The position numbers and the translations under genes are program-made. From assembly GCF_000721495.1 (NCBI RefSeq), contig NZ_JOHY01000002.1, forward strand, positions 1 to 64,000: 64,000 nt of DNA, read 5' to 3'. The stretch comes from Streptomyces sp. NRRL F-5123. GTDB taxonomy: Bacteria; Actinomycetota; Actinomycetes; Streptomycetales; Streptomycetaceae. The notes beneath the pieces were generated by a model that ran no database searches, had not been told where the DNA came from, and saw only the letters and a list, made by a program, of their open reading frames with translations. This document shows, piece by piece, positions 8,862 through 15,877 of this stretch (within the stretch, counting starts at the first letter, position 1; every line of letters starts with the position of its first letter).

Positions 8862-9098
8862 CCGGTGTTACGGGCATGCCCGGCGCCTCCGCCGCGGCGA
8901 GGAAGAGCCGCTCCTTGTCGCCGAAGTGCCCGTAGACGTCTGCTTGCCGACTCCCGCGGTCGCTGCGACCACGTCCGCACTCGCCCCGGCGAAGCCCTCG
9001 CGCAGGAAGGACGGTGAGCGCGGCCCGCAGGATCGCCTCACGCTTCGCCTCGCTGCGGCGCCCCGTCCTCCCGCCGCCGGAAGCCCGGTCGGTGCCGG
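8862..9098 (-). pseudogene. TetR-family regulator, frameshifted N-terminal fragment
   Basis: Read on the minus strand, the sequence begins RRSEAKREAILRAALTV, an intact TetR helix 1. It then needs a shift to read FLREGFAGASADVVAATAGVGKQT, and a second shift to return to VYGHFGDKERLFLAAAEAPG. One extra base near 8990 and one missing base in the recognition-helix codons (near 8938) explain both. The ligand domain is absent, because the frame ends soon after AEAPG. The fragment abuts an MFS remnant on the other strand, so a regulator/efflux pair has decayed here. Two compensating indels could instead be assembly errors, but the missing C-terminal domain cannot. Confidence 0.75.
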
Positions 9099-9100
9099 GC

Positions 9101-9395
9101 GCGGACTGGCGGCCCGTCTTCCTGTTCAACGTCCCCGTCGCGCTCACCGCCCGCGCCGCGGGAGCGGCCCTGCTCCCGCCGGGCGGCTCCCCGGGCCCCG
9201 TACGGGCCGACCCGCGCGGCACCGCGCCCGCCGCCACGGGCATCGGGCTGCTCGTCCTGCCCCTGGCCCAGGGCCCGAGCTGCACTGGCCGGCGTGGTGC
9301 CTGCTGTCGCCCGCCGCCTCCCTCCCCGTCCTGGCCCTGCTCGTCGCCGACCAGCGCGGCCGCGGAGGGCGCGCCCCCGGGACGGCCCGCGGGCG
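9101..9395 (+). pseudogene. DHA2-type MFS transporter, internal fragment with frameshift
   Basis: Plus-strand residues DWRPVFLFNVPVAL match the conserved W-R-FxxNVP motif after transmembrane helix 5/6 of 14-TM drug-proton antiporters. They are followed by LLPPGG...DPRGTAPAATGIGLLVLPLAQG, then, only after a shift near 9270, LHWPAWCLLSPAASLPVLALLVADQR. Neither the N-terminal half nor the C-terminal half is present. The fragment directly adjoins the TetR remnant, so a deletion removed the regulator's C-terminus and the pump's first half together. Confidence 0.75.
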
Positions 9396-9679
9396 GCCGT
9401 GCACCTGCCTCACACGTCCAGGACCCGCGGCACACGCAGCCCGTACCGTACGTCCGGAGTCCGTACCGCGTACGTTCGCCGCCGCCCCGCGCCCGCCCCG
9501 CCGGGCCCCCTCGCGCGGCGGTGGGCCGGAGCCGCCCGGCACGCAGGCGGTCGTGGCGCCCCAGGGCGGGAGGTTGCCGCAGCCGGTGGGCGGGGTTCCG
9601 CCGCCGCTGACGGTCCAGGTGAACCGGCCACGTATCGCCCTGGCCCTCCCCGGGCGGCAGCCCGTTACGCTCGTTCCTC
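9396..9679. other. Noncoding stretch after the transporter remnant
   Basis: No reading frame here resembles a protein family. It contains repeated CCGTAC/GTACG words near 9440-9475 and is probably decayed pump sequence plus the upstream region of the acetyltransferase gene. Confidence 0.5.
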
Positions 9680-10369
9680 GTGGGACGCACCCTGCGCGAC
9701 ATCCTGGACAGCGCCGCCCGCGGGCAATTCCCGGCGGCGGACGGCGGGACGACGATCGTGCCGCAGCACGGCGAGCGCGACGCCGGGGTCATCGCCTTCA
9801 CCGCGCACGCGGTCGTCTTCACCGGCGAGGACCCCGCGTGGGTGCGCGCCCAGCTCGCCGCGGCCGACAGCGACCCGCTGGCCGCCGCGATGCATCCGCG
9901 CTTCCTGACCGCGCTGCTCGACCGCACCGGCCGCCGGACCGACACGATCGACCTGCTCACCGTCGCGTCCCCGCTGCCCGGCCCGCCCCCGCTCCCGCTC
10001 GTCGAGATCGACGACCCGGCGCACCCGCGGGTGGCCCGCGCCCTGGAGCACCGCGACGAGGTACGCGTCTGGGCGGCGGACGGCGACGGCAGGGACAGGG
10101 ACAGGGACAGGGACAACGGCAGCAGCGTCGGCACCGGCACCGGCGTCCTCGTCCTCGGCCGCGGTGTCGCCGGCCGCTGGGAGGCCGCGGTCGAGGTCGA
10201 CCCCGCCGCCCGCGGCCGGGGCCTCGGCGTCGCGCTCGCGACCGCCGCCCGCCATCTGGCCCCCGCCCCCGTGTGGGCCCAGCAGGCCCCGGGCAACGCC
10301 CGCGCCGTCCGCACCTTCCAGGCCGCGGGTTTCCGCCCGGTCGGCGCGGAGTCCCTGCACGTCCGCTGA
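9680..10369 (+). CDS. GNAT-family N-acetyltransferase
   Basis: A 229-residue protein beginning at GTG 9680; the ribosome site is weak. The C-terminal third carries the acetyl-CoA motif A of GNAT enzymes, VEVDPAARGRGLGVALATAAR (R-G-x-G-x core), followed by QQAPGNARAVRTFQAAGFRPVG, the standard motif B. The N-terminal 130 residues include a short region typical of streptomycete GNATs that act on small molecules; the substrate is unknown. Residues about 137-146 are an Asp/Arg run encoded by four copies of a 6-bp unit (aggGAC, about 10091-10114) and form a surface loop. It is monocistronic. Confidence 0.8.
   Translation: MGRTLRDILDSAARGQFPAADGGTTIVPQHGERDAGVIAFTAHAVVFTGEDPAWVRAQLAAADSDPLAAAMHPRFLTALLDRTGRRTDTIDLLTVASPLPGPPPLPLVEIDDPAHPRVARALEHRDEVRVWAADGDGRDRDRDRDNGSSVGTGTGVLVLGRGVAGRWEAAVEVDPAARGRGLGVALATAARHLAPAPVWAQQAPGNARAVRTFQAAGFRPVGAESLHVR
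10091..10114 (+). repeat. 6-bp microsatellite within the GNAT gene
   Basis: Four AGGGAC units encode alternating Asp-Arg residues. The unit is in frame, so expansion would lengthen a charged loop. Confidence 0.7.
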
Positions 10370-10410
10370 GCCCCCTCGCGTGCGACGGACAGACCCGTGA
10401 CGCAGGTCAC

Positions 10411-10487
10411 TTTCCCGGCGGGAAATATCCGGGGACTCCCTCCCCGTTACATGCACGTGAATGAAAATCCGGGGAGCACTTCCCCGG
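10411..10487. promoter_or_regulatory. Operator cluster upstream of the TetR gene
   Basis: Three dyads lie upstream of the TetR start: TTTCCC-GGC-GGGAAA (10411-10425), CCGGGGA-ctccc-TCCCCGT (10429-10446, one mismatch at the end), and CCGGGGA-gcact-TCCCCGG (10469-10487). The last two share the same arms and 5-nt spacing and look like tandem autoregulatory operators. Confidence 0.65.
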
Positions 10488-10521
10488 TTCGCCGAGACGG
10501 ACGTGGAAAGGGGTGACCGGC

Positions 10522-11160
10522 GTGACCACCGCGACAGAAGCGATCGAGACCGCGGGTCGTACCGCCCGTACCGAGGAGGCGGCCGGGGGAAGCAAGCCGC
10601 ACCGGCCGCGGGCCGACGCGGTGCGCAACCGGGAGCGGATCGTCGCCGCCGCGCGGGACGCCTTCGTCGAGTACGGGCCCGAGGCGCCGCTCGACGAGAT
10701 CGCCCGGCGCGCGGGCATCGGCAACGCGACCCTCTACCGGCACTTCGCCGACCGCCACGCGCTCGCGCACGCCGTGCAGCTGAGCGTCGTGACCCGCACC
10801 GCGGACAACGCGGCGGCGGAGGCGGCGAACGCCGCCACCGGTGACGCGCGCGCGGCGCTCGGCCGCTTCGCGCACGCCGCGGTCGACGAGAGGGTCGGCG
10901 CCCTGTGCGGCCTCCTGGTGGGCCGCGCCGAAGCCCGCTCCGCCGAACTGACCGTGCAGAAAGCGCGGTTGGAGGCGGCTCTCGACGAGCTGATGGCACG
11001 GGCCAGGAGCGGCGGTGCGCTGCGCGCCGACGTGACGCGTACCGACCTGATGGTCGTCCTCTCCCGCCTCACCCGTCCGCTGCCCGGCATCGACTGCCCG
11101 GGCGACGACATCCACCGCCACCTGCAGCTCTTCCTGGACGGCCTCACGAACCAGGAGTAA
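10522..11160 (+). CDS. TetR/AcrR-family repressor of the adjacent MFS pump
   Basis: A 212-residue regulator. I choose GTG 10522 because AAAGGGG lies about eight bases upstream; GTG 10513 is too close to that site. The TetR DNA-binding domain is clear: NRERIVAAARDAFVEYGPEAPLDEIARRAGIGNATLYRHFADRHALAHAV (helix-turn-helix with TLYRHF). The rest is the helical ligand-binding and dimerisation domain. The gene precedes a 14-TM efflux protein in the same direction. Shared CCGGGGA-N5-TCCCCGG dyads upstream suggest autoregulation and control of the pump. Confidence 0.9.
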   Translation: MTTATEAIETAGRTARTEEAAGGSKPHRPRADAVRNRERIVAAARDAFVEYGPEAPLDEIARRAGIGNATLYRHFADRHALAHAVQLSVVTRTADNAAAEAANAATGDARAALGRFAHAAVDERVGALCGLLVGRAEARSAELTVQKARLEAALDELMARARSGGALRADVTRTDLMVVLSRLTRPLPGIDCPGDDIHRHLQLFLDGLTNQE

Positions 11161-11342
11161 TCCCGCACCAGCCCCAGCCGTACCTCCCGCGGGCGCAACG
11201 GAGCGCCCGGCCGCCGGCCGAACCCCCGACGCGAAGGCCCTGAGCCGAGCGCCCCGCCCCCCATTGCCTTTTTCCCCTGCGACCCGCCGCGAGCACACGA
11301 GCACCGCAGGACCACCGCACGCGTACCGAAGTGGATACCCTC

Positions 11343-12866
11343 ATGCCCGGAACAGCAGTCCAGCCCGATCCGCGGCGCTGGAAAGCACTCGTCTTCATCT
11401 CCCTCGCCCAGCTGATGGTCGTGCTCGACTCGACCATCGTGAACATCGCGCTGCCGAGCGCCCAGCACGACCTCGGCATATCCGACGCCAACAAGCAGTG
11501 GGTCATCACCGCGTACGCGCTCGCCTTCGGCGGGCTGCTGCTCTTCGGCGGCCGCATCGCCGACCTGTGGGGGCGCAAGCGCGCCTTCGTCACCGGCCTG
11601 ACCGGCTTCGCGCTGGCCTCCGCGCTCGGCGGCGCCGCGACCAACGAGGCGATGCTGCTCGGCTCACGCGCCGCGCAGGGCGTGTTCGGCGCGCTGCTCG
11701 CGCCCGCCGCGCTGTCGCTGCTCGCGACGACCTTCACCGACGCCAAGGAGCGCGCCAAGGCCTTCGGCATCTTCGGCGCCATCGCCGGCGGCGGCGGTGC
11801 GGTCGGCCTGCTGCTCGGCGGTGTGCTGACCGAATACCTCGACTGGCGCTGGACCTTCTTCGTCAACGTCCCCTTCGCGGTGATCGCCGCGCTCGGCGCC
11901 AACTTCGTGATCCGCGAGCCGGCCGGCGGCCGCAACCGCTCGCCGCTGGACATCCCCGGCGTGGTGCTGTCCAGCCTCGGCCTGATCTCCCTGGTCTACG
12001 GCTTCACCCGCGCGGAGTCCGCGGGCTGGGCGGCGGCCTCCACGATCGCGCTGCTGGTCGGCGCGGTGGTGCTGCTCGCGTCCTTCGTCGCCGTCGAGTC
12101 CCGGGTGCGCTTCCCGCTGCTGCCACTGCGCGTCGTCGGCAACCGCAACCGCGGTGGCGTCTACGCCTCGCTCGCGCTGGCCATCATCGGGATGTTCGGC
12201 GTCTTCCTCTTCCTCACCTACTACCTCCAGGTCGTCCAGGGCTACTCGGCCGTCCGCACCGGCTTCGCCTTCCTGCCGATGGTCACCGCCTTCGTGGTGG
12301 GCTCCACGCAGATCGGCGCCCGGCTGGTCAACCGGCTCCCCGCCCGCGCCCTGATGGCCCCCGGCTTCGCCACCGCCGCGGTCGCGATGCTGCTGCTGAC
12401 CCGGCTCGGCGTCGGCTCCTCCTACCCGGGCGTGATCCTGCCGGGCCTGGTGCTGCTGGGCCTGGGCATGGGCACGGCCTTCATGCCGGCGATGTCGCTG
12501 GCCACCTCGGGCGTCGAGCCGCGTGACGCGGGTGTGGCGTCGGCGATGGTCAACACCTCGCAGCAGGTCGGCGGCGCGATCGGCACCGCGCTGCTGAACA
12601 CGATCGCCGCCTCCGCGACCACCACCTACCTCGCCGCCCACCACGCGGCGACCCCGGCGGCCGCGCACCTCACCCAGTCCCACGCCCTGGTCCACGGCTA
12701 CACCCACGCCATCTGGTGGGCCTTCGCGATCGAGGCCGCCGCGGCCCTGATCGCCCTGACCGTGGTCCGCGCCCCCCGTCCGTCCGCCGTCCGCATCGCC
12801 TCCAGCTCGGACACCCCGTCCGACAAGGCAGCGGAGGCCGACCAGCTCCCGATGGTCGTGCACTGA
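11343..12866 (+). CDS. MFS drug:H+ antiporter, DHA2 (14-TM)
   Basis: A 507-residue inner-membrane efflux protein. ATG 11343 is preferred; GTG 11331 would add four residues. Motif C-like and DHA2 signatures are visible: LMVVLDSTIVNIALPSAQ in TM1, GGRIADLWGRKRAF (motif A loop), the long glycine-rich TM5, then WRWTFFVNVPFAVIAALGA, and late-half conserved PLLPLRV and DAGVASAMVNTSQQVGGAIGTALLNT. The family exports cationic and hydrophobic drugs or self-made antibiotics using the proton gradient. The upstream TetR repressor is 182 bp away. The substrate is unknown. Confidence 0.9.
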   Translation: MPGTAVQPDPRRWKALVFISLAQLMVVLDSTIVNIALPSAQHDLGISDANKQWVITAYALAFGGLLLFGGRIADLWGRKRAFVTGLTGFALASALGGAATNEAMLLGSRAAQGVFGALLAPAALSLLATTFTDAKERAKAFGIFGAIAGGGGAVGLLLGGVLTEYLDWRWTFFVNVPFAVIAALGANFVIREPAGGRNRSPLDIPGVVLSSLGLISLVYGFTRAESAGWAAASTIALLVGAVVLLASFVAVESRVRFPLLPLRVVGNRNRGGVYASLALAIIGMFGVFLFLTYYLQVVQGYSAVRTGFAFLPMVTAFVVGSTQIGARLVNRLPARALMAPGFATAAVAMLLLTRLGVGSSYPGVILPGLVLLGLGMGTAFMPAMSLATSGVEPRDAGVASAMVNTSQQVGGAIGTALLNTIAASATTTYLAAHHAATPAAAHLTQSHALVHGYTHAIWWAFAIEAAAALIALTVVRAPRPSAVRIASSSDTPSDKAAEADQLPMVVH

Positions 12867-12878
12867 CCCGAAGCGTGA

Positions 12879-12914
12879 AACCGCCCCCGCGACACACCTG
12901 TCGCGGGGGCGGTT
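12879..12914. terminator. Hairpin terminator between convergent genes
   Basis: 15-bp perfect arms (12879-12893 and 12900-12914) around a 6-nt loop. It lies between the MFS stop and the DoxX stop and can serve both strands. Confidence 0.9.
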
Positions 12915-12930
12915 CCGTGTCGCGGCGGGG

Positions 12931-13392
12931 TCAGGTCAGGCTGGCCTCCCGGGCTCGGTCGGGGTCGGTGGTGGAGGAGCGGTGGGGGAGGCGGGCGCGG
13001 GCGAGTTGCCAGGCGCCGGGGCCGGTCACCGCGAGCAGCAGCAGGCTCCAGCAGAACATCGCGGCCGCCTCGCCGCCGTTCTCGATCGGCCACAGCGCGC
13101 GCTTCTGGTGCACGGTGAAGTAGGCGTAGGCCATGGCGCCGGAGCCGAGGAAGGCCGCGGCGCGGGTGGCCCGGTCACCGGAGCCCGCGCACACGAGCAG
13201 CCCGCAGACCAGCTGGATGAGCCCGGCCCACCACGAGGGCCAGGCGCCCGCGTGCGGGCGGCCGCCCTCCGGGCCGCCGAACATGCCGAGCACGGTCGAC
13301 CCGCCGTGGCAGGCGAAGAGCAGCCCGACCACGATGCGGTAGAGGGAGAGGACATAGGGGCGTGCGGTGTCGATCCGCTTGTCGAGATCCAA
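12931..13392 (-). CDS. DoxX-family membrane protein
   Basis: A 153-residue four-helix membrane protein. I place the start at TTG 13392 because AAGGAG lies six bases upstream and the family begins with this short charged segment (LDLDKRIDTARPYVLSLYRIVVGLLFACHG). The hydrophobic helices are followed by a Trp-rich loop (AWPSWWAGLIQL), and conserved GGEAAAMFCWSLLLLA lies in the last helix. DoxX/SURF4-like proteins are small quinone-linked or redox-associated membrane proteins; the partner here is unknown. It is divergent from an XRE regulator across a 229-bp spacer. Confidence 0.8.
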   Translation of the reverse strand: MDLDKRIDTARPYVLSLYRIVVGLLFACHGGSTVLGMFGGPEGGRPHAGAWPSWWAGLIQLVCGLLVCAGSGDRATRAAAFLGSGAMAYAYFTVHQKRALWPIENGGEAAAMFCWSLLLLAVTGPGAWQLARARLPHRSSTTDPDRAREASLT

Positions 13393-13621
13393 GGTGTGCT
13401 CCTTAGGTGTGGGGGGAGCAAGCGGTGCCGGTTCGGCGCAGGCGCCGCCTCGGCACCAGGAGATACGGACCCCGCCGCGAAGTTGTTCACCACAAAACGA
13501 AATTGCTCCCATCCGCCTCGCCGACCCCTCTGTTTCCGGCCATCACACGTGCCCGGAGAGGGGGCCACTCTTTCGGGGGATTCGGTGGACGGGGTGTGCG
13601 TAGTGGTGCGAAGCTCGGCGC

Positions 13622-14092
13622 ATGACTGAGCCATTGGCCGCGCCGCCCGAGGGTCTGCTGATCAAGCAGGCCCAGATGGAGATGAACATCTCGCAACGGG
13701 AGGCCGCGCGGCGGGCCCGGATGAGCGAGGCGCGCTGGCGCCAGCTCGTGTCGGGCTACCAGCTGGTGCAGCGCACGTATGTCGCGGTGCGCAGCCCCGA
13801 CAAGACGCTGGCGCGAATGGCGCGGGCGGTCGGGGTCACCGCCGAGCAGCTCGCCGGGGCGGGCCGGGAGGACGCGGCGCGGGCGCTGCGCGACGTCGAG
13901 CAGGAGGAGGCGGCGGAGGCCGCGGCCGAGCTCGCCGCGGCGGAGGCGCTGGGGGACAGCGGGCCCAGCCGGGTCGACGAGCGCTGGAATCTGGTCGAGG
14001 CGGTCCTGCGGCAGGCCCGCACCGGCCTCACGAAGGGCGAGTACGCGGTCCTCTCCGACCGCGTGACCTCGTACATGGCGCCGCGGGGCTGA
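13622..14092 (+). CDS. XRE-type helix-turn-helix regulator
   Basis: A 156-residue protein. The N-terminal part has a Cro/C1-like helix-turn-helix (about 20-45, ISQREAARRARMSEARWRQLV), followed by the third-helix region ending in GVTAEQLAGAGRED. A long Ala/Glu-rich helix (about 85-115) and a C-terminal helical segment (RWNLVEAVLRQARTGLTKGEYAVLSDRV) may dimerise. The domain order matches short actinomycete regulators of unknown target. It could regulate the divergent DoxX gene, but no obvious dyad was found in their spacer. Confidence 0.75.
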   Translation: MTEPLAAPPEGLLIKQAQMEMNISQREAARRARMSEARWRQLVSGYQLVQRTYVAVRSPDKTLARMARAVGVTAEQLAGAGREDAARALRDVEQEEAAEAAAELAAAEALGDSGPSRVDERWNLVEAVLRQARTGLTKGEYAVLSDRVTSYMAPRG

Positions 14093-14153
14093 CGGACCGG
14101 GCCGGTACGGGGGCGGGTGAGCCCCCCGTACCGGCCCCGTACCGGCGGGCGGC

Positions 14154-15146
14154 TCAGCTCGGGCGGCGCCCTGCGTGGACGGTGACGCCCATCAGGAGGT
14201 ACGCGTCCGGGCGGTGCAGGATGCTCTCGGGCGCGTCGGGGTCGGTCAGGGCGGCGAGGGTCTCGCGGTCGGCCGGCGAGAGCAGCTCACCGCCGACCTT
14301 CTCGCGGATACGCGTGAGGTGGGCGAGCAGGTAGTCCCGCCCGGCGGGGGTGAGCGGCGCGGGCAGGTCCAGCAGGCACGTGAAGCTCGTGACGCCGGTG
14401 AGCCCGGCGGCCCGCAGCAAGCCGGGCCAGTCCTCGACGACGGGCTTGCTGCCGGGCAGCTCGGCCCGCATCACGTCGAACCACTCCTCCTGCACGGCGT
14501 CCAGCCGCGCGGTGAGGCCCGGGGTGCCGCGGCCGATGTCGCGCGGCAGGAACCGCAGCGGCAGGCCGCCTTCGGCGACGGCGAGCAGGCCGCCGGGCCG
14601 CAGCACGGCCGCGAGCGCGTCGAGGGCGCCCTGCTGGTCGCCGAGGTGGTGCACGGCCTTGCTGCTCCACACCAGGTCGGCGGGGCCGAGGTCGGCGTCG
14701 AGGCCGCCGTTCAGCTCGGCGGCCCGCACGCTGATCCGCCCCTCCAGGCCGAGGGCGGCGGCGCGGGTGAGGGCACGGTCGAGCAGCGGCCGGGAGCCGT
14801 CGACGGCGACGGCCTCGGCGGCGCCGAACTCCTCCGCGAAGACGCAGGCCATGACACCCGGGCCGCTCCCGACGTCGAGCACCCGGCGCACCTCGTGAGC
14901 GGGGGTCCCGCCGTCGCCGTCGAGCAGTCCGTGCAGCCGGGCGGCGACGTCCCGCAGGGCCGGCAGCTGCAGCTCACCGGCGGCGACCAGGTGGTCGGAC
15001 ATCTCCTCCCAGTCGATCTCGGTGTCGTGTCCGTGGCCATGACCGTGAGCGTGGCCGTGTCCGCGACCGTGTCCTTGGCCTTGGCCTTGGCCGCCGTGGG
15101 CGTGACCGGCGCCGTGGCCGGGGGCGGGGTCCGTGTGAGGGCTCAT
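14154..15146 (-). CDS. SAM-dependent methyltransferase with His-rich N-terminus
   Basis: A 330-residue protein. The start at ATG 15146 is the first ATG before the domain. Residues about 10-40 are almost only Gly, His, Gln and Ala (a GHGHAHGHGHGH-type run), a likely metal-binding tail. A class I methyltransferase fold follows: VRRVLDVGSGPGVMACVF (SAM-binding motif I), then AVAVDGS, DLVWSSKAVHHLGD and LRPGGLLAVAE. Small-molecule or peptide methylation is expected; the substrate is unknown. The poly-His region resembles the tails of nickel or zinc chaperones, so metal dependence is worth testing. It is divergent from an XRE-cupin regulator across one clean dyad. Confidence 0.8.
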   Translation of the reverse strand: MSPHTDPAPGHGAGHAHGGQGQGQGHGRGHGHAHGHGHGHDTEIDWEEMSDHLVAAGELQLPALRDVAARLHGLLDGDGGTPAHEVRRVLDVGSGPGVMACVFAEEFGAAEAVAVDGSRPLLDRALTRAAALGLEGRISVRAAELNGGLDADLGPADLVWSSKAVHHLGDQQGALDALAAVLRPGGLLAVAEGGLPLRFLPRDIGRGTPGLTARLDAVQEEWFDVMRAELPGSKPVVEDWPGLLRAAGLTGVTSFTCLLDLPAPLTPAGRDYLLAHLTRIREKVGGELLSPADRETLAALTDPDAPESILHRPDAYLLMGVTVHAGRRPS

Positions 15147-15176
15147 GCCGGGCAGCGTGCACCCATGACGTACCGG

Positions 15177-15196
15177 ACGGCAATTAATGTTGCCGT
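15177..15196. promoter_or_regulatory. Operator dyad between methyltransferase and XRE-cupin genes
   Basis: ACGGCAA-ttaatg-TTGCCGT has perfect 7-bp arms with a 6-nt AT-rich centre, midway between the two divergent start codons. It is the probable binding site of the XRE-cupin regulator. Confidence 0.7.
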
Positions 15197-15224
15197 TTCC
15201 GGGACGGCGCGGTGGAATGCCCGT

Positions 15225-15866
15225 ATGCCGATACCCGACCCCGAGCCCGAACGCGGCCACGCACCGTCCGAGCCGCCCTCCCACCGCGCCGTGCTCGACG
15301 AGGTCGGCCCGCGGCTGAAGCGGCTGCGGGCCCGGCGGGGCCTCACGCTGGCCGCGCTGTCCGAGACGACCGGCATCTCCAAGAGCACCCTGTCCCGGCT
15401 GGAGTCCGGCCTGCGCCGCCCCAGCCTGGAGCTGCTGCTGCCGCTCGCCGCGGCCTACCGGGTGCCGCTCGACGACCTGGTCGGCGCCCCGGAGGTGGGC
15501 GACCCGCGGGTGCGGCTGACCCCGCGCTCGCTGCCGGGCGGCGGCACGGTCGTCCCGCTGTCCAGCACGCCGGGACCGCTCCAGGCGTACAAGATGCTCG
15601 TCCCGGCCCGCACCGGCGAGCCGGAGCTGCGCACGCACGAGGGCTACGAGTGGCTGTACGTCCTGCACGGGCGGCTGCGGCTGGTACTGGCCGACCACGA
15701 CCTGGTCCTCGGCCCCGGCGAGGCCGCGGAGTTCGACACACGCGTACCCCACTGGTTCAGCGGGGCGGACGGCCACCCGGTGGAGGTGCTCAGCCTCTTC
15801 GGCCGGCAGGGCGAGCGCATGCACGTCCGCGCCCGCCCCAGCCAGGCGCAGCCCAACGGTCACTGA
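15225..15866 (+). CDS. XRE-cupin transcriptional regulator
   Basis: A 213-residue protein with a helix-turn-helix at about 30-60 (LTLAALSETTGISKSTLSRLESGLRRPS, a canonical HTH_3/XRE domain) and a C-terminal cupin_2 barrel (about 125-205: HEGYEWLYVLHGRLRLVL, GPGEAAEFDTRVPHWF). In this family the cupin binds a small ligand that alters DNA affinity. The 79-bp spacer to the divergent methyltransferase contains a 7-6-7 palindrome. It most likely controls the methyltransferase gene and itself. Confidence 0.9.
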   Translation: MPIPDPEPERGHAPSEPPSHRAVLDEVGPRLKRLRARRGLTLAALSETTGISKSTLSRLESGLRRPSLELLLPLAAAYRVPLDDLVGAPEVGDPRVRLTPRSLPGGGTVVPLSSTPGPLQAYKMLVPARTGEPELRTHEGYEWLYVLHGRLRLVLADHDLVLGPGEAAEFDTRVPHWFSGADGHPVEVLSLFGRQGERMHVRARPSQAQPNGH

Positions 15867-15877
15867 CGTACCGTCAG
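15863..15877. terminator. Short hairpin spanning both stop codons
   Basis: CTGACG-tac-CGTCAG joins the ends of two convergent genes only 7 bp apart. It is weak (6-bp arms), so its terminator role is tentative. Confidence 0.45.
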
